Source: Rusavskia elegans (Eukaryota; Ascomycota; Lecanoromycetes; Teloschistales; Teloschistaceae). From it: a DNA stretch of 64,000 nucleotides. This document shows, one piece after another, positions 32,470 to 43,791 of this stretch; position 1 is the first letter of the stretch; every line of letters starts with the position of its first letter. The DNA lies in the NCBI GenBank assembly GCA_011316305.1, contig SAUG01000028.1:62001-126000 (forward strand). Reading direction: 5' to 3'. The notes under the pieces were generated by a model that saw only the letters and a program-made list of their open reading frames with translations, did no database searches and was not told where the DNA came from. The translations under genes and the position numbers were made by a program.

Positions 32470-35400
32470 ATGCGTAGCCTGACATGCAGGGCTGTCACTG
32501 CAGTACCCTATATCACTTCGAAACCATCCTATTCCCTAGTCTATGGGCGGCTCCGTCCGTACGCCAGCCCTCACCGACGCTTTTGCTCTCCCAGGAAGTT
32601 GCTCAGTGCAGACAACTCGACTCCTACCCCGGGAATCCCATACGACCATTCCTCCAGCTCGCCGCCTGATCCAGCAAGAGTTGCGTCAAATGGCATACCG
32701 GAGCAACAGAGCGTCGGGGGTGGAGATCCCAAGCCTGCAAAACCTGTCGACAAGGCCCATTATGGGTCAGCGTCGCGAAGAGCTGGAAGGAATATCAAGA
32801 AGCCCGCCGACATTCCTTCATGCCATCTTCCTCAAAGATTTCTCGAGCAAAATGTTACTATAGGGTATCGAGAGGCCTTTGACGAGCTTCTAGCATCACT
32901 GCAGTCCGCCGTCGACAAGAAAGCCGCATGGGACACTGCTAGAGCAGACTGGCCCTTTCTAGATGCTCTTCCAGCAGAGCAACTAGCTGTTGACAAATTA
33001 TTTGAAGGGTATCCAAGCGTTTGGCATGAGATTTTGTTGATGGTACGGGCCGGCCTGGAGCCTCCAGCAGCCTCGCACGTCGATGCGCCGTTGTCCGCAA
33101 AACAGCATCTTCTCTTACATTGCCCTCGGGAAGGTAGTATCCATACCCTGAATGCATTGGTGAGAAATCTGGTGCGTAAGTACAGTGCGGATTTGATCAG
33201 GATCGACGCACAGGACATTGCGGAGATCGGTGGCAATTACTTGGATGAGCCGGGGCTTGAACCGAATGAGAGCTTGAGTACCCTGAGCTATGAAGTTCAT
33301 GCCGGCCTGCACGAAGGAAATTCGAATGTCCAGGATCTTACAACCGAAGAGAAGAGCGAAGTTGGAGAAGAAGAGGATTCTCATCCACGCCGGCCAATGC
33401 CTGTGGTCAAGGCAGTCATGGTGAAGAGTATTACGGATCTGTTCAAGGGTAGACCTACGCCTTCCCCTGAGCAACAGCCTTTCCCGCAGGTTGCGAAACC
33501 AGCCGTCATCGCGGACAATACAAGGAGGTTGAAGTTGGAGACGTTTGTCGATACTCTACTTCATGCGTGCGACACGAAGCGAGTCATGGAACGGCTCAAA
33601 GACGATAGATCTGATACAAACGATCCGATGCATCGATCTCCAGAGAATCGCGGGATGGATGACGATTCAGCTATGAAGATGAAGAACGCTCCCCCTCCCG
33701 TTATCGTTCTGGTAAACGATTACCCTGAGATATACAATACCTACAATGGCGGTATGGTAATGGACGCTTTGCATGATGCACTGTACGAACGCCGTAAAGA
33801 AGGTCAACGATTTCTTTTGATAGGTACATGTGCGGCCAAAAACCATCCATTGGCTTATTCACGACCTGGAGACCTTGATAAATCGTGGGAGTTCGACACA
33901 GGTCCAACAAAGACTATCATAGTGCCTACAACTGAAAATATGGGGAGATTCTTCAAGCTTCATCATGCCGACCGAACAAAAGCTATCAACACTAGGCACC
34001 TACAAGACATGATTAGACGATTGGCTTCAAACCCGAAACAAGTCAGCAGCGTGGTCTCTCAGTCCAACCTCAAAATAACATCGGAGACGACGCACGGCAA
34101 TCTAATCGACCGTGTCTGGTCTGTCGATCAGATTCATCAGGTTGCGACCCTCGCAATTGGATGTATGATACTTGACAAGAAGGATATGTCAGTCACGCAC
34201 ATTAAGAAAGCTATGTTCATCGCTACGAAAGTTATTGCAGCTAGGCGCGACTGGATTTCTGAAGAGAATAGGCAACGGCAGAAGGGGGATAATGATCATT
34301 TTCAATCTATCAATAAGAAAGAGATGAGCTCTGAAGCAGTACAAGCAAAGCTACGGAGTAAATGTAACAAGCATGAGGCCAGGTTGTTGCATGGCGTCGT
34401 CGATCCAAAGTCGATCCGAACTACTTTTGCTGATGTCCGTGCTCCGAAGGACACAATCGAAACATTGAAGACTCTGACCTCATTGTCACTCTTGCGCCCG
34501 GATGCTTTCACCTACGGTGTTCTAGCTACAGACAAGATTACTGGCGTCCTCTTGTACGGACCTCCGGGAACCGGTAAGACAATGCTTGCTCGAGCGGTAG
34601 CTAAAGAAAGTGGGGCTACAGTCCTGGAAGTCAGCGGTGCTGGTAAGTTTGCACATTATGAATCGCCTACTGGCATACGCTGATCAGTATCAGACCTATA
34701 CGATATGTGGGTTGGTGAAGCCGAAAAGAACGTGAAAGCCATCTTTTCCTTGGCGAGAAAACTCACGCCTTGTATTGTCTTTATTGACGAGGCGGATGCC
34801 ATACTTGGCTCTCGAGGTGGATCGTCCAATCGTGCAAGCCACCGCGAGCTGATCAACCAGTTTCTCCGCGAATGGGATGGCATGGGCGAATTCTCCGCTT
34901 TCATCATGGTCGCTACAAACCGGCCATTCGATCTAGACGAAGCCACTTTACGAAGGCTACCGAGGCGAATGCTCGTCGATCTTCCTACTGAAAAGGACCG
35001 ACAAGAGATACTTAAGATTCACCTGAAAGACGAGATTCTGGACTCTCAGATCTCGCTCCAGCAGCTTGCTATCGAAACACCGCTGTACTCCGGTAGCGAT
35101 CTGAAGAATCTGTGTGTTGCAGCAGCTTTGGTCTGCGTCAGGGAAGATTACGATGCCGACAAGTTAAGTGCTTCCTCAGGCTGTACACCCATCACGAGTA
35201 GTCCAGGATCTTCACCCTCATCATCCCCCCTGACGCCAACCACACCAGTCAGTCCACCAGAGGCCAACGATCTTGTACGAGAGCCTTCATCCTTATCACC
35301 AACGTCGTCTCTGGCGTCTTCGCCCCAGCCGCTGTCGATTAACTCTTCATCTAAGCACTCCAGTTCATTGTCCGAAGCATTGGCTGTTGCCTCATCCTCT

Positions 35401-35925
35401 TCGAACGCCCTCTCCGAATCCTTGTCGTTGGTATCCGAGTTTATGACTTCGCTGCAGGAATCTCCCACTCCTCTAGCATCAACGACTTCCGCCATTTCGA
35501 CCGATCCTAAACAGTCTACCTCCCCCGTCCAGCCATCAGATGCTTGTTCAACACCTCCAGCCCTTTCTACCATCTCTTCCGCAGCCTCGGCACCCTGGGA
35601 ATATTCGATCCCGGAACCTTCCACAAGCGCCAAGGCATCCGAACCGTTGCCTTCAGAAACCTCCTCAGCAAAAGCAAGAGCCTCCGCACCAAAGCGCATC
35701 CTCCGTCGCCACCATTTCGAACGCGCTTTGGAAGAGATCTCTGCTTCCATAAGCGACGATATGCGCTCCTTGGCGCAAATTAAAAAGTTCGACGAGAAAT
35801 ACGGAGATCGAAGAGCCAGGAAAGGGAAGTTAAGTGGCCGATATGGATTTGGGACATCGAATGAGAAGGAGAGGGAAAAGATTGGGCAGAGTGCGGTGAG
35901 GATAAGGGTAGCGCAGTCAACCTGA
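32470..35925 (+). CDS. Large mitochondrial-type AAA ATPase, MSP1-like AAA domain
   Basis: Exon 1 is 32470-34642, the intron 34643-34693 (51 bp, GTAAGT..ATCAG) and exon 2 34694-35925, giving 1134 residues. The Arg-rich N-terminus (GRLRPYASPHRRFCSPRKLL) suggests a mitochondrial presequence. Residues about 150-550 form a conserved region seen in related fungal proteins (PPPVIVLVNDYPEI, RRKEGQRFLLIGTC). The AAA core has Walker A GPPGTGKT (697-704), SGADLYDMWVGEAEKNV across the splice, Walker B IVFIDEADA (752-760) and the sensor ATNRPFDLDEATLRRL, closest to MSP1/ATAD1. A Ser/Pro/Thr-rich insert of about 170 residues splits the lid domain before HHFERALEEISASISDDM. The choice of the second of two in-frame acceptors is based on the family motif. 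Role likely mitochondrial protein quality control; substrate unknown. Confidence 0.85.
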
Positions 35926-37228
35926 GGGGCCATTGCAACCGTTCCCGATGGTTCTGGACTCCGTCTCGATCTCGGTCACTCTCTCGTGATGGGGTGTTGC
36001 GTTACGCACAATTCTACGGAAAGAAGTGCTACTATAGACTTAGCGGTGGGATTCTCGCCGGCTTGAACCTCCGTCTCCGTAATATAAATCACATGCTCGA
36101 AGACGGCTTCGAGGAAAGAGATTGGATTTGGATAACGAATCCCAACGATTATCCCAGAAAGAGTAGCGTGATTCCACCACGATGAGTAAGTCATGCCAAA
36201 TGCTCTGTTCTAGTTGTCTAAGTTCCCAACTCGACCCCGTGACCCTTTGAGCGTCAACAGTAGGTCTGGAAGAAATCGGGCAAAAACTCGGAACGTGAGG
36301 TTCCCACGCAGCCGGAACCTTCAACTACCCGCATAAAGCTTCAAGCAACGAAGTGAGCTCGCAGGCGCTGCACGTCTAATTCAAATTTATCTTGTGCTCT
36401 CCGGGTTCTCAAGTAGTACCAATGCACAACGGTGAGTATATATGTTATTTTCCGAGTCAGTGTTGGTGAATTTACAATGCTTTCCCATAGAACCCTTATG
36501 CGACCTTGATTTTGCTTATCTTTTTGTTCTCACGGTCCAGGTACTTGTAGTGGGAAATAACGCTCAAGCTGAAGCTGTCAAGAGTGACGAGGATGTGCTG
36601 CGTTTATCACTCTTGCCATGGATGACTTCAATGTCAATATCAAGGGCAGTCCGCAATAGTAGCGTGAGGACGAACGAACCAAGAAATCCGCCAGAATTCA
36701 GTCATCACGAAGCAGGTCAGACGCAACCGTCATGGCTCAAGCAAAGTATGAGAGACATTTACTCAGAATAACACCGAGGCGATGCGAAAGGCCAAAAGTA
36801 CTTATTGCATTACGACCCGTTCCGGGCCAGTCCGTTTCCAAAAGAGAACTGCACGCGACGATTGAAAGTTGCGGACCGATGATGATGTCTACGCGACAGG
36901 ACGCATCCCGTTCCGTGTGAGCAAACAACCTGGGGTGCAGGTGACGCTTACCTAGCGAAGGGTGCGGTCCCTGCATGAGGCTCGCAATGAACACTGCCTG
37001 ACCCCAATCAAATGCTTCAATTATAACACGGTCTGCCACCAGCAACGTTGAGACATGATGGCAAGCAGGGTTAGCGACCACCTTCCTGATGCGACAGCCG
37101 CCTTGGAACTCCGTTGTGGGGTCGCGACCATTTCGAAAGGCTAGGGGCAGATATGGAGATTTATATTCACCTGAAAGACCCGCGAAACTTCTCTATACCA
37201 CGTTGTGCTGTAGTCCAGACTTTACGGA
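35926..37228. other. Gene-poor region
   Basis: About 1.3 kb with no recognised gene. One weak candidate begins with ATG at 36422 and reads across an intron-like GTGAGT (36432) to CATAG (36490) into a plus-strand frame ending at 36771. The product resembles no family, so it is not called. Confidence 0.35.
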
Positions 37229-37953
37229 ATGCAGTACCAGATGCGTATCTGCTGGTTGCTTTACACTCTTTTCATTTGTGTATCAAACACCTCCGCCATT
37301 CCCTCAAGACCATTACCAGAGCGATCCGCAACTTCGCTCTCGAGACATGTTCCATGGACGGAGCATTTCGACGCTCTTACCGTACTTGACACCGGGAAGT
37401 CCATTACCAAACGCGATTGGCTCTCTCGACACAGCCAGCCTATCATTCTTCGTTTGGGCTTGGGATGGACTGTGACCTACACTCTGCTCAACATATGCGT
37501 TTCTCTTACCCCTTTGTCAAAACCAGAAATGGTTCACTTTTATAGCAGCGTCCTGGATCTTGCCAAAAATTTGTGGATTGAGGATTTCAACGAACGAGTA
37601 TGGGAGGTGTCAATGAACGACGTTGTATTGAAATTCAGCTCTTCAGGGCCGATAACATGGTTTTGGATGCAAGAATTTTTGCTTACCTCTGTAAGTTCAT
37701 CTTTGAGACAATAAAAGAATAGAAGCCCCTGGCGTACCTCATTGTCATCATGGCCGTGTGACCTCTGCCAGCAATCCTCCCAAGCATACATATCAGCTTG
37801 AGTAATATTTGCTTACAGACTATACAGCTTCATCAGGTTAGAACAACTGGACAGATAAATGGATACAAGGCAACCTATCGGAACCAGAGACAAGGCGTTT
37901 GGGTATTGGTAGAATTGATATTCCCGCCACCTCAAGCAGCGGCGGCAGCTTGA
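37229..37953 (+). CDS. Candidate small secreted protein
   Basis: Exon 1 is 37229-37690, the intron 37691-37818 (128 bp, GTAAGT..ACAG) and exon 2 37819-37953, giving 198 residues. The N-terminus is a clear signal peptide: MRICWLLYTLFICVSNTSA from the Met at 37241, or four residues more from 37229. The mature part has few cysteines and a patterned C-terminal half: HFYSSVLDLAKNLWIEDFNE, GPITWFWMQEFLL and, after the splice, GQINGYKATYRNQRQGVWV with LVELIFPPPQ and an Ala tail. This alternation resembles small secreted proteins of plant- or rock-associated ascomycetes, but I cannot name the family. The acceptor could be 9 bp later. It lies in a gene-poor tract, where fast-evolving secreted genes are often found. 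Confidence 0.5.
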
Positions 37954-39090
37954 TCTCAGTCGAATGGACGAACAAGGACCGTCTGGATCGTTTCGACAAG
38001 TGGCGTGAATTACCTCCAGCCTGGACGTCGCCCTTGCGGATCTTGATGCTGGAAAGAGTGGTGTCTGTTCAATTGTGGGTATTAACCAGGATATCCGATA
38101 TGGCGCGATCTGTACCATATGAACAGAAGTCAAAGGGAAGCCATGAGCAGCTCGGTCAAATAAGGGTATCATCTAATGGTTTGCGCGACTTACTTCAACC
38201 CTCGCAAGCTCGCCATCGTCCAGCCTACTTTAAGCCCCTAAGCCTACCACCAACTTCCCCAATCAACAAAGGCTCGGATCGAAATTGGATAACAGGGCAT
38301 CAACGCTAAGTCCAATATAACTTGTCCGTTCGGGTGTTCAGACTTCAATGCAGAGTTCTCAAATCTATGCAAATGCCAGTTCATTATGATTTCACATGCG
38401 ACTAGGTCGGGAGATCCAACAATATATGGTCAGAGTCGGGAAATAGGACGCAAAGAGTTTGCTGGAATACGGCAATAGCTAAGGTACTCTGTCGAAACAT
38501 ATGAAACTAATTGATATTACTATCTTTCTACAAACATAAAAACATGTACGTTACAACGTTCTGATGCTACTCAGGCAGGTATTTCTCGATGCAATCAATA
38601 CCTTTGCGCGCGAGGTTGAACGATATCAGCTCTTGCACAAGATTTTCGAGACTATAGATCTTGGCAAATCATTCCTCGAGTTTAGTATGGATACCTCGAT
38701 GCAGGACATCGTTTTAGCGATTGTCCAAAAATTGCTGCCGGATACTTGGATTTGAAAAGCGTTAAGGTAAGTAGTAATAGAAAATCGATATTAGTTATCC
38801 AGGTATTCGATACTTCGATTGAATGTCAATCGATAGAAACAGGTAGTGATTACAAGATTCTTAGTTTCGAAAGCTTTTCGCAAGAGCTATTAACGTTTTG
38901 CGTCATGAAATATCCGCGAGCGATGATACTGTACTCATATTAATCGCGCGGCTGGATGAGGCTTCGTAGTGACGTCATTGCCAAGATCTTGTATAAACGG
39001 GTTCGATATGACGTTGCGTTGCCAGTCGTGTAAGCTTCTCACTCGAGATGAATACCTAGGATCAGATCACTCTTACATGTCACGATAAAA
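37954..39090. other. AT-rich gene-poor region
   Basis: Short frames at 38564-38755 and 38746-38943 are AT-rich and show no family. A GTAAGT at 38767 and an ACTCAG at 38576-38581 could bound a degraded exon. No intact gene recognised. Confidence 0.35.
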
Positions 39091-41463
39091 TTGGAAACAA
39101 TGTTCAAGCACGTACCATGGGCTTCCCACGAGGATGCAAAGCCTTCAGAGGGAAAGCACGGAGAGGAGGAGAAATCATTGACCACGATACTGAACATCGA
39201 CCAACGAGGCGATCTCACCCTTCTGATTGCCAGCATCATGGCTTCGATGCGCAAGACAGTAGAGATGAACTTCGATGCTAATGTAAGTCCTTCTGGACTT
39301 CAAACATCCCTCAAATGACTGAGCATACGTCAGGTGGTCCTCTCATCCAGTCCAAGCAAACCCACAGCTTCCGAAGACGAGAAGATCCTGAACAAGGATA
39401 CAGATCCCGCGACCGCAGACGTCAACAAGCTCGACGAAGAGAAGAAACTCAAAGAACAACGTCAGAAAGAATTGGCTGCCCCGAAAATGAAAGAGCTAAA
39501 GGAAGAAGCTCTCAAGTTCATCGATCAATGGCGTTCCAACGTCATCGAGCGTATAGGATCCATCGTTAATTCAAAAGAGGAAGCTTCGTCACAGCTCGAG
39601 TCCGCACCTGCAAAAGCTCCCACAAGCAATGCCACTCAAGATAAGAAAGTCAATCCGATAGCAACGGAACCAGAAGCCACAGATACCGCCTTGAAAGAGA
39701 TCTTTCCTCCAATTGATACACCCTTATCATCACTCGAAGAGCCTACCCGAATCCTGATCCTCCATTCCACTCTCCTACTACTTCTCTCCCTTGAACATTA
39801 CATCGCACCGTCCCGCGTCCTTCTCCTTTACCTAACCTCCTCTCTCCACCTTCCCCTTTCCGTCCTGACGGACGATGAAGAGAAGATCGCCAAGGGGCTT
39901 CTGGAAGCCGCAAAGCATATGTCTGGCGAGTCCGAGACCCAAAAGAAAGCCGAAGAAAACAAGCACTCCAGGAAGTGGAAAGTCGGTATAGCTTCTGTCG
40001 CCGGCGCCGCTCTTATCGGCGTCACAGGGGGCCTTGCAGCACCCCTTGTGGCAGCCGGCGTTGGTAGCGTCATGGGTGGATTAGGTCTCGGTGCCACGGC
40101 CGCAGCGGGCTATCTAGGCGCCGTCGCCGGCAGTACCGTCATAGTGGGTGGTTTATTCGGCGCCTACGGCGGGAAGATGACTGGAGAGATGATGGATGCC
40201 TACGCCAAGGAAGTCTCCGACTTCGCCTTTCTGCCGGTAAAAGAGAAACCCAATCCCCTTTCCTCGACCAACAGAGATTCATCATCCCATTCCAAAAATG
40301 AGAAAGAGATCAAAGACTCTGCGTCCGACTCCTCCAAGCCTCTCGCGCCCAGCTCCGCAACCGCTATCGACGACCCCTCTTCTCGCCGCCTCCGAGTCAC
40401 AATCGGCATCTCCGGCTGGCTCACCGAAGCCGCGGACGTCACCACCCCCTGGCACGTCCTGGGCTCCAACGCCGAAGTCTTCGCCCTCCGCTACGAACTC
40501 GAAGCCCTCATGAACCTCGGCAACAGCATGCAAGCCATGATCAGCAGCGCCGCCTGGGGCTACGCTAAATCCGAGATGATCAAACATACCATCTTCGCCG
40601 AACTCACCGCCGCCCTGTGGCCCTTGGCGTTACTGAAGATCAGCAGGCTCGTGGATAACCCGTTCAGTATTGCGAAGAGCAGGAGCGATAAAGCGGGCGA
40701 ATTGTTGGCGGATGCGTTGATTAATAAAGCGCAGGGTGAACGGCCCGTCACATTGATTGGATATTCGTTGGGGGCGAGGGTGATTTATAGTTGTTTGATG
40801 AGTCTGGCGAAGAGGAAGGCTTTTGGTTTGGTGGAGAGTGCGGTTCTGATCGGAGCCCCGTGTCCGAGCTCGATGGGCGATTGGAGGGTCATGAGGACCG
40901 TGGTGGCGAGTCGGCTTGTCAATGTCTACAGCGAAAACGACTATATCCTAGGGTTCCTGTACAGGACGAGCAGTATCCAGTACGGGGTCGCAGGGTTGCA
41001 GAAGATCGAAGGGTTGCCGGATGTGATGAATGTGGATGTCAGTGAGACGGTGAGCGGGCATTTGCGGTATCGATATCTGGTGGGGAGTATTTTGAAGACG
41101 ATCGGGTTTGAGGATGTTGATCTCAAGGCTGTGGAGGCGGAGGCGGAGAAGTTGAAGAAGATGGACGAGGAGGATGAGGAGAGGAGTTATGTGGATAAGG
41201 CGAAGGCGCAGGGGAAAAGTATTGTGAAGGGGGCGGATGGGAAGATTTTGTTCGATAAAGATGGCAGGCCGTTGATGGAGAAGGTTTGGAAAGGTGGGAA
41301 GGAGCAGTCTGAGGGTCAGGATGAAGATAAGTCCGTGGCGAAGGGGAAAGATGATAAGGACGGTGCTGATGACGAGGCGGAGAGGTTGGAGAAGGAGGTA
41401 CAGGAGAAAACGCAGCAGGGTTTGTTGCAGGGTATGGCACAGAAGTTACACATCAGTCGGTAG
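39091..41463 (+). CDS. DUF726/TMCO4-family transmembrane lipase-like protein
   Basis: Exon 1 is 39091-39282, the intron 39283-39333 (51 bp, GTAAGT..TCAG) and exon 2 39334-41463, giving 773 residues. The family is an alpha/beta-hydrolase-like membrane protein conserved from fungi to TMCO4 in animals. The N-terminal third is charged coiled coil (KLDEEKKLKEQRQKELAAPK). Residues about 283-350 are Gly/Ala-rich membrane helices (GVTGGLAAPLVAAGVGSVMG). The hydrolase part has the nucleophile elbow GYSLG (Ser 542), then LIGAPCPSS, VNVYSENDYILGFLYR and VSGHLRYRYLVG, all family hallmarks. The C-terminal 110 residues are Glu/Lys-rich. The substrate is unknown. Confidence 0.88.
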
Positions 41464-42160
41464 GTAGGTCCCTGTTCCTCATGGGCCAGTTATTGGTGGA
41501 GGATGTCGGATGTGGTATGGTAGCTTTCTGAACGATTCTTATGAGTAAACGCGCCCAGTAGCTGCTGAGGCTCTCGAGGCTGTTCTTCATGATATGAATA
41601 TACATGTCATATCTCGCAAGCATTCCTTTCGTCATTAATCCCACAACCGACGTTCCATCGTACCCATCGTACCAAGGTTTTCCTTGACCTAGAGATCTTC
41701 GAAAAGCCTGTGAAGTATATTCTTGAACAACAACCTCTTTTCAAACCATAAGAAGAACTTGATCCTAATAGGGATCGAACCCACGATCGCTAGCATGCGG
41801 ACAAGGTTCCTTCGGATGCAGACATCAATGGGCGAACCGTTGAACCGATAGGGGCGGATAATCCTCAGGCATGTATCGATTTGTTGTAACATCGGCTTTG
41901 TGATAGGTCAGTACGACTGGAGATTCATGTCGACTGCTAGGATGTATGGTCGATACTTCGCCCAATACCCCTATCGATGCCATCCCCGTGTATTGCATAT
42001 AGAGGCTGATATTGTGTGTTGTGGGGCCTCCTATGAAAAGCGTCCTTGCACGAATTATTCTCCTTGCGCTGTTTTCGTCACCACATCGTGGTCTCTTCTT
42101 GCATTCAATTAATTCTGTGGGTCTTCAAAACCAAATAACTTCCACATAGATGAGCAACCG
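41464..42160. other. Convergent intergenic region
   Basis: Lies between the 3' ends of two convergent genes. It contains GGGATCGAACCC at 41771-41782, which is a B-box-like T-arm on the minus strand, but no complete tRNA cloverleaf could be folded around it. No gene recognised. Confidence 0.4.
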
Positions 42161-43413
42161 TCAGGGAAGTATTTGTTTCCTTAGATCTTGCCATCGCCCC
42201 TTTCTCAAGGGATCCAACTCTAACAGTTTATGGATCCACATCTCAAGATCCGATGATTCTATTGGCCATCGATCATTCAGTGATTTACTCATCAACGATA
42301 ATTCGAGGAGGCGCTGATAGATCCATTTGCAAGTCTCGGCACCGTCGAGCATCTCCAACAGATCATCAATCTGAGCCTGGAGATATGCGAGCTTGTCCTC
42401 ATCTGAAAGATCGAGGCTGATAGAATCATCATGTGGAGAGCTAGGCTTGAAGTTTGAGATGAGGTATTGGTGGTAGAACCATAATGACTGGTCCTTGGAA
42501 TCAGGATCAGCCCATAATGCACGCTGGACGAGTTCGAGTTCTGGAATTATTTATCAGGAGAGTGCAACTCGAGAAAGATCAAGACCTACCTTTGTCAAGG
42601 AATTCACGCCGTGCGGCGTGGCTGGCATTCCTCTCACTGAGAAGCCGTGGAATCAATTTACTCCTACGATGCCATGCCGAGAAGTTTGATAAGTTACTCT
42701 CAATCATCTTGGTGGTATAGGCGAATTCATTCTCAGTCATGGGTGGGCTCGCCGGGTCCATTGCCACTGACAAATCTTCTAAGGCTGAGACCACTTGTCG
42801 TCGATAGCCCCAGCCATGAAAGTTCCGGCTGTCGAGGGTCAGCATTTTGCCTACCAGGCTTAGCTCTTTTTGCCACATTTGGTAGGCAGTGGATGAAGGC
42901 AAAAGCCGTGTTGCTTCCGCAAGAAGCCAGAGGCGGTAGTTCCAGATCCAGTAACATTTGGGAAATTTATGGAGAAGAGGAAGTAGAAATCCGAGGTCGT
43001 CTGTGATATATTGCTGCACAATGCCATATTTTGGGCTGTCGTCTTCCGCACCAGACGTGGATGATATGGCCTCTTCGAAAAAGGACCGCAGCAGCAGCCG
43101 TCTGTAGTTCCATATGGTGTAATACTCAGGGTTCGTCTCAAGAAGGCGTGCAGTCATGCCAAGAACCTTCTTGGTGTATTGCCTTTGATGTATCTGAGGT
43201 CAGCTGAGCATCAGTCAAAAGATCAAGAGCAGCTAGAAGGCTCTCAGACCTTTGTATTGACAGTGTCTACGAGTGTCCTGTACTCTTGGATTCTCTGGAG
43301 CTCTTTCTCTCGGCCTTGACCTGTCGCTTTTGGACCGCTGGTTCTAGGCACTCCATGCTTTCCCGTGTCAGTATGGCGAATACTGCGTAGACAACAAGAC
43401 TTACACTCGACAT
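42161..43413 (-). CDS. BET4: Rab geranylgeranyltransferase alpha subunit
   Basis: Four exons: 43405-43413 (only MSS), 43250-43357, 42590-43193 and 42161-42540, with introns of 47, 56 and 49 bp, giving 366 residues. Bet4 with Bet2 attaches geranylgeranyl groups to the C-terminal cysteines of Rab GTPases in the cytosol, in complex with the escort protein Mrs6. The N-terminus after splicing, HGVPRTSGPKATGQGREKEL, is the family start. Prenyltransferase alpha repeats are seen as YTIWNYRR, YWIWNYRLWLL, HGWGYRRQVV, FSAWHRRSKLI and QSLWFYHQYL. The 9-bp first exon is supported by a GTAAGT donor and restoration of the family N-terminus. It is divergent from the APC/C activator gene, 378 bp between starts. 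Confidence 0.93.
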
Positions 43414-43791
43414 TCTGGTCAGATTGCTGGTACAGTCAAAGACAATAGAAGCAGTCACGATGGTGGGGATCGAGGAATGGAAGAAGCCTCGACCTCGACT
43501 CTGGAAGTCAAGAACGACCAACTGCCGTTATCTCCGCGTAAAGCCGTCAGCCCTATATCGATATCTCATCTGATTTGGTCTTCCATACTTTACCTTTCTC
43601 TTTCTCCTTCCTATGCAGCTCGCGAGACTTGGGTCAACTATCTTTGTTTGCCCTCTTGTGGGCTGAAATGTACTACTAACTACAGCAGCATGTATCAATA
43701 ACACCCATACGGCGATCAATTGGTGCAGTCTTGACGGCATCGTCGATTGACGCTTTCCGTTCTTTCAGTATCCTTTTCAAGCGAAAGCGCA
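43414..43791. other. Divergent promoter between BET4 and the APC/C activator
   Basis: Short shared upstream region. A plus-strand frame passes through part of it but lacks an ATG before 43792. Confidence 0.4.

Noticed and set aside
35148..35933. Minus-strand 261-residue frame inside the AAA ATPase gene
   Set aside because: It lies opposite the Ser/Pro-rich insert and is explained by that codon bias; the plus strand has the conserved domain.
36422..36771. Possible two-exon gene starting MHN with a GTGAGT donor
   Set aside because: Splice signals are acceptable but the product resembles nothing and the downstream frame has no clear domain; too weak to call.
38564..38943. AT-rich short frames flanked by splice-like sites
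   Set aside because: Frames do not join and carry stops; no recognisable product.
41755..41880. tRNA-like element: GGGATCGAACCC reads as a tRNA T-arm/B-box on the minus strand
   Set aside because: The T-stem needs two G-U pairs. No matching 5' acceptor strand, D-arm or anticodon stem of the right length could be found.
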